From DAOUAJ01 sp034433615 (GTDB taxonomy: Bacteria > Chloroflexota > Anaerolineae > DUEN01), in NCBI GenBank assembly GCA_034433615.1, contig DAOUAJ010000132.1, forward strand, positions 1 through 10,103: a stretch of DNA of 10,103 nt, written 5' to 3'. Shown piece after piece: positions 1-6,535 of this stretch. A model generated the notes under the pieces. That model was not told where the DNA came from, did no database searches, and saw only the letters and a program-made list of their open reading frames with translations. The position numbers and the translations under genes are program-made. Position 1 is the first letter of the stretch; each line of letters starts with the position of its first letter.

Positions 1-1825
1 CTTCCACAAAGCTCAGGCTGTGCAGAACCCGGATCAGCCCCTCCTCCAGGTCGCGCTCGCCCCCGTAGAAATCCAGCAATTCACCCCAGTGATCGGGGTC
101 CAGCCGGACGGCCAGGGTGTTGATGGTGAAATCGCGGCGGTGCAGGTCCTGCTTGATGCTGGATTGCTCGACCGTGGGCAGGGCTGTGGGGTGCTCGTAG
201 AACTCGATGCGGGCCGTGACGAAATCCAACGAGGGGACAGGCGGCGGCCCGTTCACCCCCTCTGCTGGCAGAATCCACCTGGCCGTGCCAAAGCGCTCGT
301 GGCCGCGCACCCGGCCCCCCTTGCGCCGGGCCAGCTCCCGTGCCAGGCGGATGGCATTACCCTCCACTACCAGGTCGAGGTCGAGATTGGGGATGCCCAG
401 CAGCAGATCGCGCACAAAGCCCCCTACGGCGTAGATAGGGTAATCCAGCTCATGAGCTGTACGCCCCGCCTCTTGCAGCAACGCGTAAAGCTGAGGAGGC
501 AAAGCCGCTTCCATGCGCGCCGCCAGCGTCTGCACGCGGCCAGGCGGGCTGGACCACATCTTGATCAAATCGGTGCGCGTGACAATTCCCAGAAGATGGC
601 CATCCTCTGACGAGACCACCGGCACCTGCCCCCAGCCGTGCTCGATCATCAGGGCTTGCAGGCGTTGCACTGAGTCTTCCGGGTGGACCACTACCGTCCC
701 GGAGTGCATCACCTGACGCACCGGTGCGTTACCCAGCCTGTGATGCAAGGCCCGGTCAACCTGGCGGCGGGTGAGCATGCCCACGATCTGGCCGTCCTCC
801 GTCATCACCGGGAATCCCTCGAACCCATAACGCTGCATGCGCTCGGCGGCCTCGGCCACCGTAGTGTCCGGCGTCACCGTCTGCGGCTGCCCATGCGACA
901 TAATCTGGGCCACCGTCACGGCCGGCCGCACGTGTTTCTCCAGCAGTTCGACCAATTGCTGTTCCGCCTGCTTCAGCGTCACCCCACGCAACACCGCCGC
1001 GGCCGCCCGGCCATGCCCGCCCCCTCCTGTCTCCTGGGCGATAGCACCCACGTCAATGGCATCGGAAATGCTACGCGCCACGAGCTGGATGCGATCTCCT
1101 TGATCCACCAGCAGGAACAGCCCCTCCGGCTCGTAGAGATCGCGCAGTTTGTGCGCCAGCACGGAGACCTCATCCACGTACTGACTGGCGCGCGCTGTGG
1201 CGATGATGACGGAGTGGCCGGCGAACTCGTAAGGATGGCTGCTCTCGGCCAGTTGCTGGTACAGCGTCCGCTGCTCAGGGGTGAGAGGATGGTGCAGAAA
1301 CCGGTTGACCACATTAAGATTGGCGTCGTGCTCCAGCAGCCAGGCGGCGCAGCGGGCATCTCGCGCGGTGGTCGTGCCATACGTGAGGGAGCCGGTGTCC
1401 TCGTAGATGCCAAGCAAAAAGAGGGTCGCTTCCAGGGGTGTAATGCTGAGGCGGCGTTCGGCGATCTGCTCCACCAGCAGGGTGGTGGTAGACCCCGTCT
1501 CCTCGCCCCAGAACTGCCAGCCGGCGGGCAACGGCTCCTGCTTGGGGTGGTGGTCAATGAACTGGCCGGTGGTGTACGTGCCCATCCGGCGCAGCGGCTG
1601 GAAGGTCTGGGTGTCCACGACGATGGCGTGGTCAATCCGCTCGCGCGGGATCTCGTCAGCGTGGCGGAAGGGGAGCACATCCCGGTGCAGGACGGTAAAA
1701 TCGCGCACGTTGCGGTTCATCTGGCGCGGCAGAACAGGCATCGCGTCCGGGTACAGCTTGTGCGCTGCCAATAGCGACGCCACCGCGTCAAAGTCGGCGT
1801 GCTCGTGCGTGAGGATTACATGCAT
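1..1825 (-). CDS. Multidomain CCA/A-adding tRNA nucleotidyltransferase (DHH-DHHA1-CBS-CBS-PolyA_pol), 3' end beyond window
   Basis: By family, this enzyme adds or repairs the 3' CCA end (or only its terminal A) of tRNA in the cytoplasm. My hand translation gives 608 codons without a stop, running off the left edge. Domains in order: a DHH phosphoesterase fold at about 1-180, with HADFDA at 9-14, Asp71 and the DHH triad at 91-93; DHHA1 at about 195-285, with the glycine loop GGGGH at 267-271; two CBS domains at about 303-360 and 368-425; then the class II nucleotidyltransferase head from about 440. The head has GGFVRD at 468-473, the catalytic pair Asp482/Asp484, and RRDFTINTLAV at 563-573. 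The RNA-binding C-terminus lies outside the window. The start ATG at 1825 gives MHVILTHEHADFD, a normal family N-terminus; its ribosome site is weak. It lies 13 bases after the DUF2283 gene, so co-transcription is likely. Whether it adds CCA or only A cannot be told from this part; such DHH/CBS fusions occur in lineages with split CC- and A-adding enzymes. Confidence 0.93.
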   Translation of the reverse strand, partial: MHVILTHEHADFDAVASLLAAHKLYPDAMPVLPRQMNRNVRDFTVLHRDVLPFRHADEIPRERIDHAIVVDTQTFQPLRRMGTYTTGQFIDHHPKQEPLPAGWQFWGEETGSTTTLLVEQIAERRLSITPLEATLFLLGIYEDTGSLTYGTTTARDARCAAWLLEHDANLNVVNRFLHHPLTPEQRTLYQQLAESSHPYEFAGHSVIIATARASQYVDEVSVLAHKLRDLYEPEGLFLLVDQGDRIQLVARSISDAIDVGAIAQETGGGGHGRAAAAVLRGVTLKQAEQQLVELLEKHVRPAVTVAQIMSHGQPQTVTPDTTVAEAAERMQRYGFEGFPVMTEDGQIVGMLTRRQVDRALHHRLGNAPVRQVMHSGTVVVHPEDSVQRLQALMIEHGWGQVPVVSSEDGHLLGIVTRTDLIKMWSSPPGRVQTLAARMEAALPPQLYALLQEAGRTAHELDYPIYAVGGFVRDLLLGIPNLDLDLVVEGNAIRLARELARRKGGRVRGHERFGTARWILPAEGVNGPPPVPSLDFVTARIEFYEHPTALPTVEQSSIKQDLHRRDFTINTLAVRLDPDHWGELLDFYGGERDLEEGLIRVLHSLSFVE

Positions 1826-1838
1826 CAGCGTTCTCAAC

Positions 1839-2207
1839 CTATGCGGCCGCCCGTTCCGCCGGCAAAGGAGGAACCTGGGGCGATAAAGATAGCGCTACAT
1901 CCAGGAAATCGCTCACCGGTGGGGTTGTGATCACGGCCCATACTGCCTGCCAGAGATCCTCCGGCAAATTGCGCAAGTTCGCCAGCGGCACGGTGAGCGG
2001 CTTGCCCTCGTAAAAGACCATCATGCGTGCAAAGTTAATGAAGGTCAGCCCCACTGCCCGAGGCGTTATCCCGGTGGCCTTACCCCTGTCCAGCCGTAAT
2101 AGGAGGTTATCCGCCAATTCGATTCCAGTCACATGCTCACCTTGACCGAAAGAGACATAGAGCACATCGGCCTCTTCGTCGTAATCGAGCTTTATCTCGC
2201 TCATCAT
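1839..2207 (-). CDS. DUF2283 domain protein with long C-terminal extension
   Basis: A 122-aa protein of unknown function. Residues 4-50 match the DUF2283 pattern: an acidic KLDYDEEADVLYVSF start (residues 6-20), a central GIELADNLLLRLD segment and a GxxxGI turn. This is a small all-beta domain often found beside toxin-antitoxin genes. Family members are usually about 60-75 aa. Here residues 55-122 add an unusual tail, partly hydrophobic (FINFARMMVFYEGKPLTVPL) and ending in Pro/Ala-rich sequence. Its ATG overlaps the stop of the DUF3368 gene (ATGATGA), which indicates translational coupling. Two ATGs stand in tandem at 2207 and 2204; the AGG at 2212-2214 is spaced better for the second, so the true protein may be one residue shorter. 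A role as third member of the toxin-antitoxin cassette is an inference. Confidence 0.85.
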   Translation of the reverse strand: MMSEIKLDYDEEADVLYVSFGQGEHVTGIELADNLLLRLDRGKATGITPRAVGLTFINFARMMVFYEGKPLTVPLANLRNLPEDLWQAVWAVITTPPVSDFLDVALSLSPQVPPLPAERAAA

Positions 2208-2695
2208 GAAGCCTTTTCGCCTGCCAGAGCCAGGATTCGGTGCCGAATATCGTCAGATAACCACATGCCTGACTCCTCCAGCCGACTGACAAGTGGCCCC
2301 ACGCTCTCAGTCAGGCCTTGAGATTTCGCTTCCAGCAAGACCCTGAGCGTTCCTCTAACTTTAAGACCCGCTGCCTTTGCTGTACGTCTTGCCAGCGCAT
2401 CATCCAGCAGTACGACGCGATCGGGATTTTCCAACGCCAGCGCCAACGTCGCGAGTTCCCCCATTCCCAGATCCAGAGTCAACCACTCAGAAGGCGTGGA
2501 GCGTGGATCAACGACTCGAAGCCAACTGTAATCGCCTGGATTGGGAACGTCATAGCCTCTGCGCTGACCTTCCTTCAGCTCGAGCACCACAGCGCCAGGC
2601 GTCCATATCTCGCCGAACAGCTTGGGAAGCCAATTGAGAACCCCAATACGGTACAGGTAAAGCAGAGGTGATGTATTGCTGATCGCTTCAGGCAT
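2204..2695 (-). CDS. DUF3368 PIN-like toxin component (VapC-like)
   Basis: A 163-aa protein of the DUF3368 family, predicted PIN-fold ribonucleases that serve as toxins paired with UPF0175 antitoxins. The start is ISNTSPLLYLYRIG (residues 5-18), followed by a PxAVxxEL-type segment with Glu39, then GMGELATLALAL with Glu80 and VVLLDDALAR with Asp98/Asp99. Glu39, Glu80 and Asp98/99 are likely metal-binding acids of the PIN site. Position 7 is Asn where classic PIN domains have Asp; 'NTSPL' also occurs in the family, so this alone does not mean inactivity. The open frame continues upstream to 2800, but those extra 35 residues only overlap the antitoxin gene in another frame. ATG 2695 gives the family N-terminus and overlaps the antitoxin stop by 8 bases, the usual coupled arrangement. 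Its RNA target is unknown. Confidence 0.9.
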   Translation of the reverse strand: MPEAISNTSPLLYLYRIGVLNWLPKLFGEIWTPGAVVLELKEGQRRGYDVPNPGDYSWLRVVDPRSTPSEWLTLDLGMGELATLALALENPDRVVLLDDALARRTAKAAGLKVRGTLRVLLEAKSQGLTESVGPLVSRLEESGMWLSDDIRHRILALAGEKAS

Positions 2696-2939
2696 AATCG
2701 CTTTCCAGATCACGCAGTTCAGCTTCAAGCGGGAACACCTTGTAGCGCCCCAGTGACAGTAAAAACTCCACGCGTGACATACTGGCGAGTTCAGCAGCAC
2801 GACCGGAAGAAAGACGCCCTAGTTCGTACAGTTTGATAGCAGCCAACACACGCAATTCGCGGGCGAAGGCGACTTCATCGGTCTTTTCTGCCAGCAATAC
2901 CTTCTCGGGCACATTGATCACGATCTGACGGGTGCTCAT
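2688..2939 (-). CDS. UPF0175 family antitoxin
   Basis: An 83-aa protein matching UPF0175, small DNA-binding proteins predicted to neutralise DUF3368 PIN-like toxins and repress their own operon. A short beta-like N-terminus (RQIVINVPEKVLL) is followed by a helical region. Residues about 28-60 (LAAIKLYELGRLSSGRAAELASMSRVEFLLSL) fit a helix-turn-helix in which GRLSSGRAAELA is the characteristic segment. It is the first gene of an overlapping cassette (antitoxin, toxin, DUF2283), the normal antitoxin-first order. A clear ribosome site AGGGGG at 2949-2954 stands 9 bases before the ATG. The gap to the upstream RACo-like gene is only 56 bases. I found no convincing promoter in it, so it may be read from upstream or have its own weak promoter. 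Confidence 0.9.
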   Translation of the reverse strand: MSTRQIVINVPEKVLLAEKTDEVAFARELRVLAAIKLYELGRLSSGRAAELASMSRVEFLLSLGRYKVFPLEAELRDLESDYA

Positions 2940-2995
2940 CTGGTAAATCCCCCTGTTCCATATATTCTCAGCACTCGGTTTGCGTCCGTTCCTGG

Positions 2996-5047
2996 TTACC
3001 TGTCCTTCGTCAGGCGAACGAGGTTCGCCCTTCGTCCCTCGGCTGCCGTCTCCGCCTCCGCCAAAATCGGCTCCAGATGTGGGAACTCATCGAACATGTG
3101 CGGCAGGTAGATCGCGGTCATGAATTGATCTTGAAAGTCCGGCTCAGCCGCCGTCTCCACAAACTCCACCTGTCGGGCCAGCCGGGCTGCCTCCAGCCGT
3201 TTGCCTCGATTAAGCAGGGCGATGCGAGCGCCGTCGCCGGCCGCGTTTCCCACCGCATATACCCGACTCAGATCGCAGTCGGGCAACATGCCGATGGTCA
3301 TAGCGTGCTCGGGGTCAATGTAGCTGCCGAACGCGCCCGCCAGCACGATGCGATCCACCCGCCTTACGCCGCGACGGCGCATCAGGATACGCGCGCTGGA
3401 GTAGAGCGCGGCCTTGGCCAGTTGAATCGCACGCACGTCATCGGTGTGTAGCGCGATCTCCTGGCCTGTGCTGGTCTCGTACGGCCAGGCCAGCACGAAC
3501 GAGGCCAGGTTCCCGTTTCGCCGGAAGCGCGGCGACGGACAATCCGCCACAAAGCGGCCACTCCGGTCAATCACACCCGCCTTGAACAGCTCAGCCAGTG
3601 CCTCGATGATGCCGGAGCCGCAGATGCCACGCGCTTTCTCAACCGGCGGCTCGTCTTTCGTCCATTCATCACTCCAACGTGGCTCGCCGATCACCCGAAA
3701 GCGCACCTCCAGCGTGGTCGGGTCCACCCGCACTCGCTCGATGGCACCAGGGGCCGCCCTCATGCCGTGGACGATCTGCGCGCCCTCGAAGGCCGGGCCG
3801 GTGGGGCTGGAACAACAGAGCAGGTGCTCCGAGTTGCCCAGCAGCAATTCGCCGTTCGTGCCCACGTCTATAATCAGGACGATCTCGTCGGCCGGCACCT
3901 TGTGTGGCTCCTCGGCCAGGATGACGCCCACGTTATCCGCGCCGACGTACCCTGCCTCGATGGGCAACACGTGCGCCATCGCGCCCGGTGCCAGCGACAG
4001 CCCCAGGTCGCGAGCTTTGCAATCAATAGGGCCATGCACCGCAGCAGGGAAGGGCATCCCGCCCAGCTCACGAGGATCAATCCCCAGCAGGATATGATGC
4101 ATGACGGTGTTGCCCACCAGGACGATTTCGGTGATGTCCTCAGGAGAGATTCCGGCAGCGCGAGCGGTGCGGCCGGCCAGATCGTTTAAACTGGCGATGA
4201 TCGCCTGGTTCATGCGCGCCAGGCCGTCCCGTTCGCTCATGGCGTAGGAGACGCGGGACATCAAGTCCTCGCCGTAGGTGACCTGTGGGTTCATGATCGC
4301 CTCGGTGGCCAGCACGGCACCTGAGCGCAGATCGCACAGATAGGCGGCGACCGTGGTCGTGCCCACGTCCACGGCCAGGCCGTAAGCTCCTTCGTGATAG
4401 CCAGGCTGCACACGGATCACCTCGCGCCCCTGCCAGACGGTGCAGGTGATGCCGCGCTGACCCTTTCGGAGCGCTTGCTGCAGATCGCGCAACGCAACGA
4501 GGTCAATGCTCAGATTTTCCAGGCCAAAGCGCGCAGTCAGCTCTAACTGCACGAGCTCCCATTCACCGGTGGGCTGTTCCAAAGTTGGCGACTCTACCTC
4601 CACGTAGTACAGCCGGATCGCAGGATCCAGTTCGATGCGCATCTCACGGGCGGCCTTACGGATCACCTGCTTGCGTGCCTGGCTCTCCTCCGGCACGGTG
4701 ATCAGCAGGTCGCCGTTCACGGTGGCCGAGCAGGAAAGCCGATGGCCGTGCTCCACGTCCAGCCCTTTGCGCTGGGCGTAACGCGCCTCTCGCTCCGAGA
4801 CAGGAGAGGTGTGCGCCTGGCCAGAATGAATGCCCAACTTAGGGAAGAACCCCTCTTCGATGATCACCCGGCACTTGCCGCACGTCTGCCGCCCGCCGCA
4901 GATGGACTCAATCTCGACACCCAGGGAGTGGGCGGCCTCCAGAATCGTGATGCCTGCCGGGACATACCCCTGTCGCCCGGCCGGCTGGAAGACGATCCGA
5001 TAGGTACGATGATCATCGCCGCTACCCCATGCCGTCTCATTTGACAT
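2996..5047 (-). CDS. RACo-type ASKHA protein: 2Fe-2S ferredoxin domain plus DUF4445 ATPase domain
   Basis: A 683-aa protein of the reductive activator of corrinoid enzymes (RACo) type, cytoplasmic. Known members use ATP and an Fe-S cluster to restore Co(I) in the cobalamin of corrinoid methyltransferase partners. The ferredoxin domain (about 15-115) has cluster cysteines Cys50, Cys56, Cys59 and Cys106, in the CX5CX2C...C order of plant-type 2Fe-2S ferredoxins. A linker covers about 120-215. The ASKHA (actin/Hsp70-like) ATPase core runs from 221 to about 640, with DVGTTT at 227-232, GNTVMHH at 312-318, IDVGTNGE at 393-400, GICGSG at 474-479 and GAFGSYID at 571-578. The open frame extends 64 codons upstream. 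ATG 5047 is preferred because AGAAGAGG (5056-5063) is 8 bases before it and a promoter at 5099-5127 overlaps the longer version. No corrinoid protein or methyltransferase is in the window, so the partner is unknown. Confidence 0.92.
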   Translation of the reverse strand: MSNETAWGSGDDHRTYRIVFQPAGRQGYVPAGITILEAAHSLGVEIESICGGRQTCGKCRVIIEEGFFPKLGIHSGQAHTSPVSEREARYAQRKGLDVEHGHRLSCSATVNGDLLITVPEESQARKQVIRKAAREMRIELDPAIRLYYVEVESPTLEQPTGEWELVQLELTARFGLENLSIDLVALRDLQQALRKGQRGITCTVWQGREVIRVQPGYHEGAYGLAVDVGTTTVAAYLCDLRSGAVLATEAIMNPQVTYGEDLMSRVSYAMSERDGLARMNQAIIASLNDLAGRTARAAGISPEDITEIVLVGNTVMHHILLGIDPRELGGMPFPAAVHGPIDCKARDLGLSLAPGAMAHVLPIEAGYVGADNVGVILAEEPHKVPADEIVLIIDVGTNGELLLGNSEHLLCCSSPTGPAFEGAQIVHGMRAAPGAIERVRVDPTTLEVRFRVIGEPRWSDEWTKDEPPVEKARGICGSGIIEALAELFKAGVIDRSGRFVADCPSPRFRRNGNLASFVLAWPYETSTGQEIALHTDDVRAIQLAKAALYSSARILMRRRGVRRVDRIVLAGAFGSYIDPEHAMTIGMLPDCDLSRVYAVGNAAGDGARIALLNRGKRLEAARLARQVEFVETAAEPDFQDQFMTAIYLPHMFDEFPHLEPILAEAETAAEGRRANLVRLTKDR
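3013..3029 (-). repeat. Small stem-loop at the 3' end of the RACo-like gene
   Basis: A perfect 7-bp inverted repeat (GGCGAAC / GTTCGCC) with a 3-base loop lies in the last codons of the RACo-like gene. No T-run follows on the minus strand, so it is not a normal intrinsic terminator. It may be chance or a weak RNA 3' structure before the toxin-antitoxin cassette. Confidence 0.35.
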
Positions 5048-5055
5048 ATCCGTTG

Positions 5056-5063
5056 CCTCTTCT
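5056..5063 (-). promoter_or_regulatory. Ribosome binding site deciding the RACo-like start
   Basis: On the minus strand AGAAGAGG stands 8 bases before ATG 5047. The in-frame ATGs at 5077 and 5110 lack such a site, and the one at 5110 lies inside the predicted promoter. This settles the start at 5047. Confidence 0.75.
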
Positions 5064-5098
5064 CCGATCTGAGACATTTGAGTGCTGTGTGCCTGCCC

Positions 5099-5127
5099 AT
5101 TGTACGCCATGTTTCCAGGGCTGACAA
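5099..5127 (-). promoter_or_regulatory. Sigma70-type promoter for the RACo-like gene
   Basis: On the minus strand, TTGTCA (5127-5122) and TACAAT (5104-5099) are separated by exactly 17 bases. Each box matches the consensus at 5 of 6 positions. Transcription would begin near 5092, giving a leader of about 45 bases before ATG 5047. It is the best promoter match I found in the window. Confidence 0.7.
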
Positions 5128-5184
5128 GGTTGCCGGTACGGTTTTGGCTCCGGTAGATCACTGGCGGGTATTGGCAGAGCGCGA

Positions 5185-5190
5185 TATAAT
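5185..5190 (+). promoter_or_regulatory. Candidate -10 box for the PHP gene
   Basis: A perfect TATAAT lies 82 bases before the PHP start codon on the plus strand. No good -35 box is present: TTGGCA at 5171 is too close, and the correctly spaced sequence resembles TGGCGG. The call therefore rests on the -10 alone. If used, transcription would begin just before the 12-bp inverted repeat at 5209-5243. Confidence 0.35.
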
Positions 5191-5208
5191 CTCCAGGTAA
5201 AGACAGGC

Positions 5209-5243
5209 CCAGGTGACGGCACTTTGAAAGCGCCGTCACCTGG
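5209..5243. repeat. Perfect 12-bp inverted repeat in the divergent control region
   Basis: Arms CCAGGTGACGGC (5209-5220) and GCCGTCACCTGG (5232-5243) flank an 11-base centre that itself contains CTTT-G-AAAG, so nearly the whole 35 bases is palindromic. It lies between the divergent RACo-like and PHP genes, 28 bases upstream of the PHP start and downstream of a TATAAT. No T-run follows on the plus strand and neither flanking gene ends here, so a terminator is unlikely. An operator for a dimeric regulator or a leader hairpin are the likelier roles. Confidence 0.8.
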
Positions 5244-5260
5244 ACCGCCCATCCTGTTAC

Positions 5261-5265
5261 GGAGG
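5261..5265 (+). promoter_or_regulatory. Ribosome binding site deciding the PHP start
   Basis: GGAGG lies 6 bases before ATG 5272. The longer in-frame start at 5224 would lie inside the inverted repeat and has no such site, so 5272 is chosen. Confidence 0.8.
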
Positions 5266-5271
5266 TCTCTT

Positions 5272-6174
5272 ATGCCTTCCATTTCACCTTTTGGTCAACC
5301 GGGGGCATGGTTAAAGGGCAACCTGCACACCCATACTACCGCATCGGATGGCAAGGTTAGCCTGGCCGAGGCCGCTGACTGGTTCGCCCGACACGGCTTC
5401 GACTTTCTGGCCATCACCGATCATAATCAGGTCACTCCGCCTCCGGCCACCAATTCGTCCCTCACCCTGATCCCCGGCGCGGAGATCAGCGCCCGCCGCG
5501 GCGAGGTGGACTATCATGTGGTGGCATTGGGGATTAACGAGATGCCGCTAGCCCACGGCGCTGACCCACAGGTCACCATCAACGCCGTCAATGCGGCTGG
5601 CGGGTTGGCCATCATCGCCCACCCCTATTGGCACGACCACTCGCTGGAGGACTTGCGCCCATTGCACGGGCACGCCGGGATCGAGATCTTCAACACAGGC
5701 TGTTGGCTGGAGATTCAGAAGGGACATGCGCTGGTGCACTGGGACCTGCTGCTCCGGCGCGGTCAGCGCATCTGGGGCTTTGCCGTGGACGACTGCCACT
5801 GGCGGTACCCAGACTACGGCAAGGGCTGGGTGACGGTGCAGGCGAGGGAGAACACGCCAGCGGCCATTCTCGCTGCGTTGCGGGCAGGGGACTTCTATTG
5901 CAGCATGGGACCAGAAGTCTACGATGTGGCGCTGAACGGCCGGGATATTACCGTGCGCTGCTCGCCTGCTCGTTCAGTGTACGTGACCGGCGGTTACAAC
6001 TACTGTCCGAACGCCGTGCACGCCTGGGACGGTCGGCCGCTCACCGAGGTGACCGTGCCTCTTCATCGTCAGCAGGAATACTTCCGCGTGGAAGTTGTTG
6101 ATTTTGAAGGACGCTCAGCCTGGACGCAGCCGGTATGGGTTACGCCTGAGATTGACACTCTGAAGACGGTATGA
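5272..6174 (+). CDS. PHP domain metal-dependent hydrolase (CehA/McbA-like)
   Basis: A 300-aa protein with a complete PHP (polymerase and histidinol phosphatase) metallohydrolase domain, probably cytoplasmic since no signal peptide is seen. Likely metal ligands are His19 and His21 (LHTHTTASDG), Asp50 and His51 (ITDHN), Glu71 (GAEIS), His82 (DYHV), His117 (IAHP), and Asp164/His166 in DDCHW. His121 and His123 add further histidines next to the AHP motif. The domain ends near 205. Residues about 206-290 look like a beta-rich tail (YDVALNGRDITVRC, VYVTGG), as in CehA-like proteins. Family members cleave phosphoester, carbamate or other ester bonds; the substrate here cannot be told. It is transcribed away from the RACo-like gene and has a strong GGAGG. 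The next gene is 452 bases away, so it is probably transcribed alone. Confidence 0.9.
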   Translation: MPSISPFGQPGAWLKGNLHTHTTASDGKVSLAEAADWFARHGFDFLAITDHNQVTPPPATNSSLTLIPGAEISARRGEVDYHVVALGINEMPLAHGADPQVTINAVNAAGGLAIIAHPYWHDHSLEDLRPLHGHAGIEIFNTGCWLEIQKGHALVHWDLLLRRGQRIWGFAVDDCHWRYPDYGKGWVTVQARENTPAAILAALRAGDFYCSMGPEVYDVALNGRDITVRCSPARSVYVTGGYNYCPNAVHAWDGRPLTEVTVPLHRQQEYFRVEVVDFEGRSAWTQPVWVTPEIDTLKTV

Positions 6175-6377
6175 TATATTACAAACGTAGCCCCGACATC
6201 TGGTCGGTAAGGTAGCATCAGCCTCTTTTTACATCTTATGAACGCAATGCCCCTTTCGTCGGTCAATCATTCGTGGATCTGCGTCAGTACACTGCGAACT
6301 TTACGATCCAGAGAATGGCCGGCGTGGCCCTTTTGACCGAAGTCCACCCGCCATCGCATCGGACTTCACGCCAGTTC

Positions 6378-6401
6378 CTGGCTCGGGCGGAGCCGAGCCA
6401 G
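6378..6401. repeat. Perfect 9-bp stem-loop in the long intergenic region
   Basis: CTGGCTCGG (6378-6386) and CCGAGCCAG (6393-6401) pair around a 6-base loop. No T-run follows, so it is not an intrinsic terminator on the plus strand. With the 7-bp repeat just upstream it could be part of a structured RNA or a decayed repeat. Confidence 0.6.
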
Positions 6402-6506
6402 CCGAAGAGCTTGCGGCGGAGCAGTCAGGGGGCCTCTTTGTTCAATGATGCATGGTATGGTATTGGCATTAGGCTATGGGCGTGTTGTTGACTTTTCTTC
6501 GGGATG

Positions 6507-6535
6507 CTGACCAGTCGTTGTAAACCTGCTAGCAT
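6507..6535 (+). promoter_or_regulatory. Candidate extended -10 promoter for the transporter operon
   Basis: CTGACC (6507-6512) and TAGCAT (6530-6535) are spaced by 17 bases, and the -10 is preceded by TGC (6527-6529), giving an extended -10. Each box matches the consensus at 4 of 6 positions. It would yield a leader of about 85 bases before ATG 6627. Confidence 0.4.

Noticed and set aside
20..610. 196-codon open frame on the plus strand
   Set aside because: Antisense shadow of the polymerase-head part of the CCA-adding enzyme.
683..1774. 363-codon open frame on the plus strand
   Set aside because: It is antisense to the CCA-adding enzyme gene, whose minus frame carries all family motifs; its translation resembles no protein family.
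2940..2995. Own promoter for the antitoxin gene
   Set aside because: AT-rich GAATATAT is present but no -35 box is correctly spaced.
5209..5243. The inverted repeat as a terminator
   Set aside because: Genes point away from it on both sides and no T-run follows on the plus strand; on the minus strand only a short CTTT lies downstream.
6193..6232. Terminator after the PHP gene
   Set aside because: The 5-bp hairpin CCGAC/GTCGG is about 20 bases away from TTTTT, too far for a convincing intrinsic terminator.
6273..6491. Possible 72-aa gene in the long intergenic region
   Set aside because: No ribosome binding site, no recognisable domain, and it runs through a perfect hairpin.
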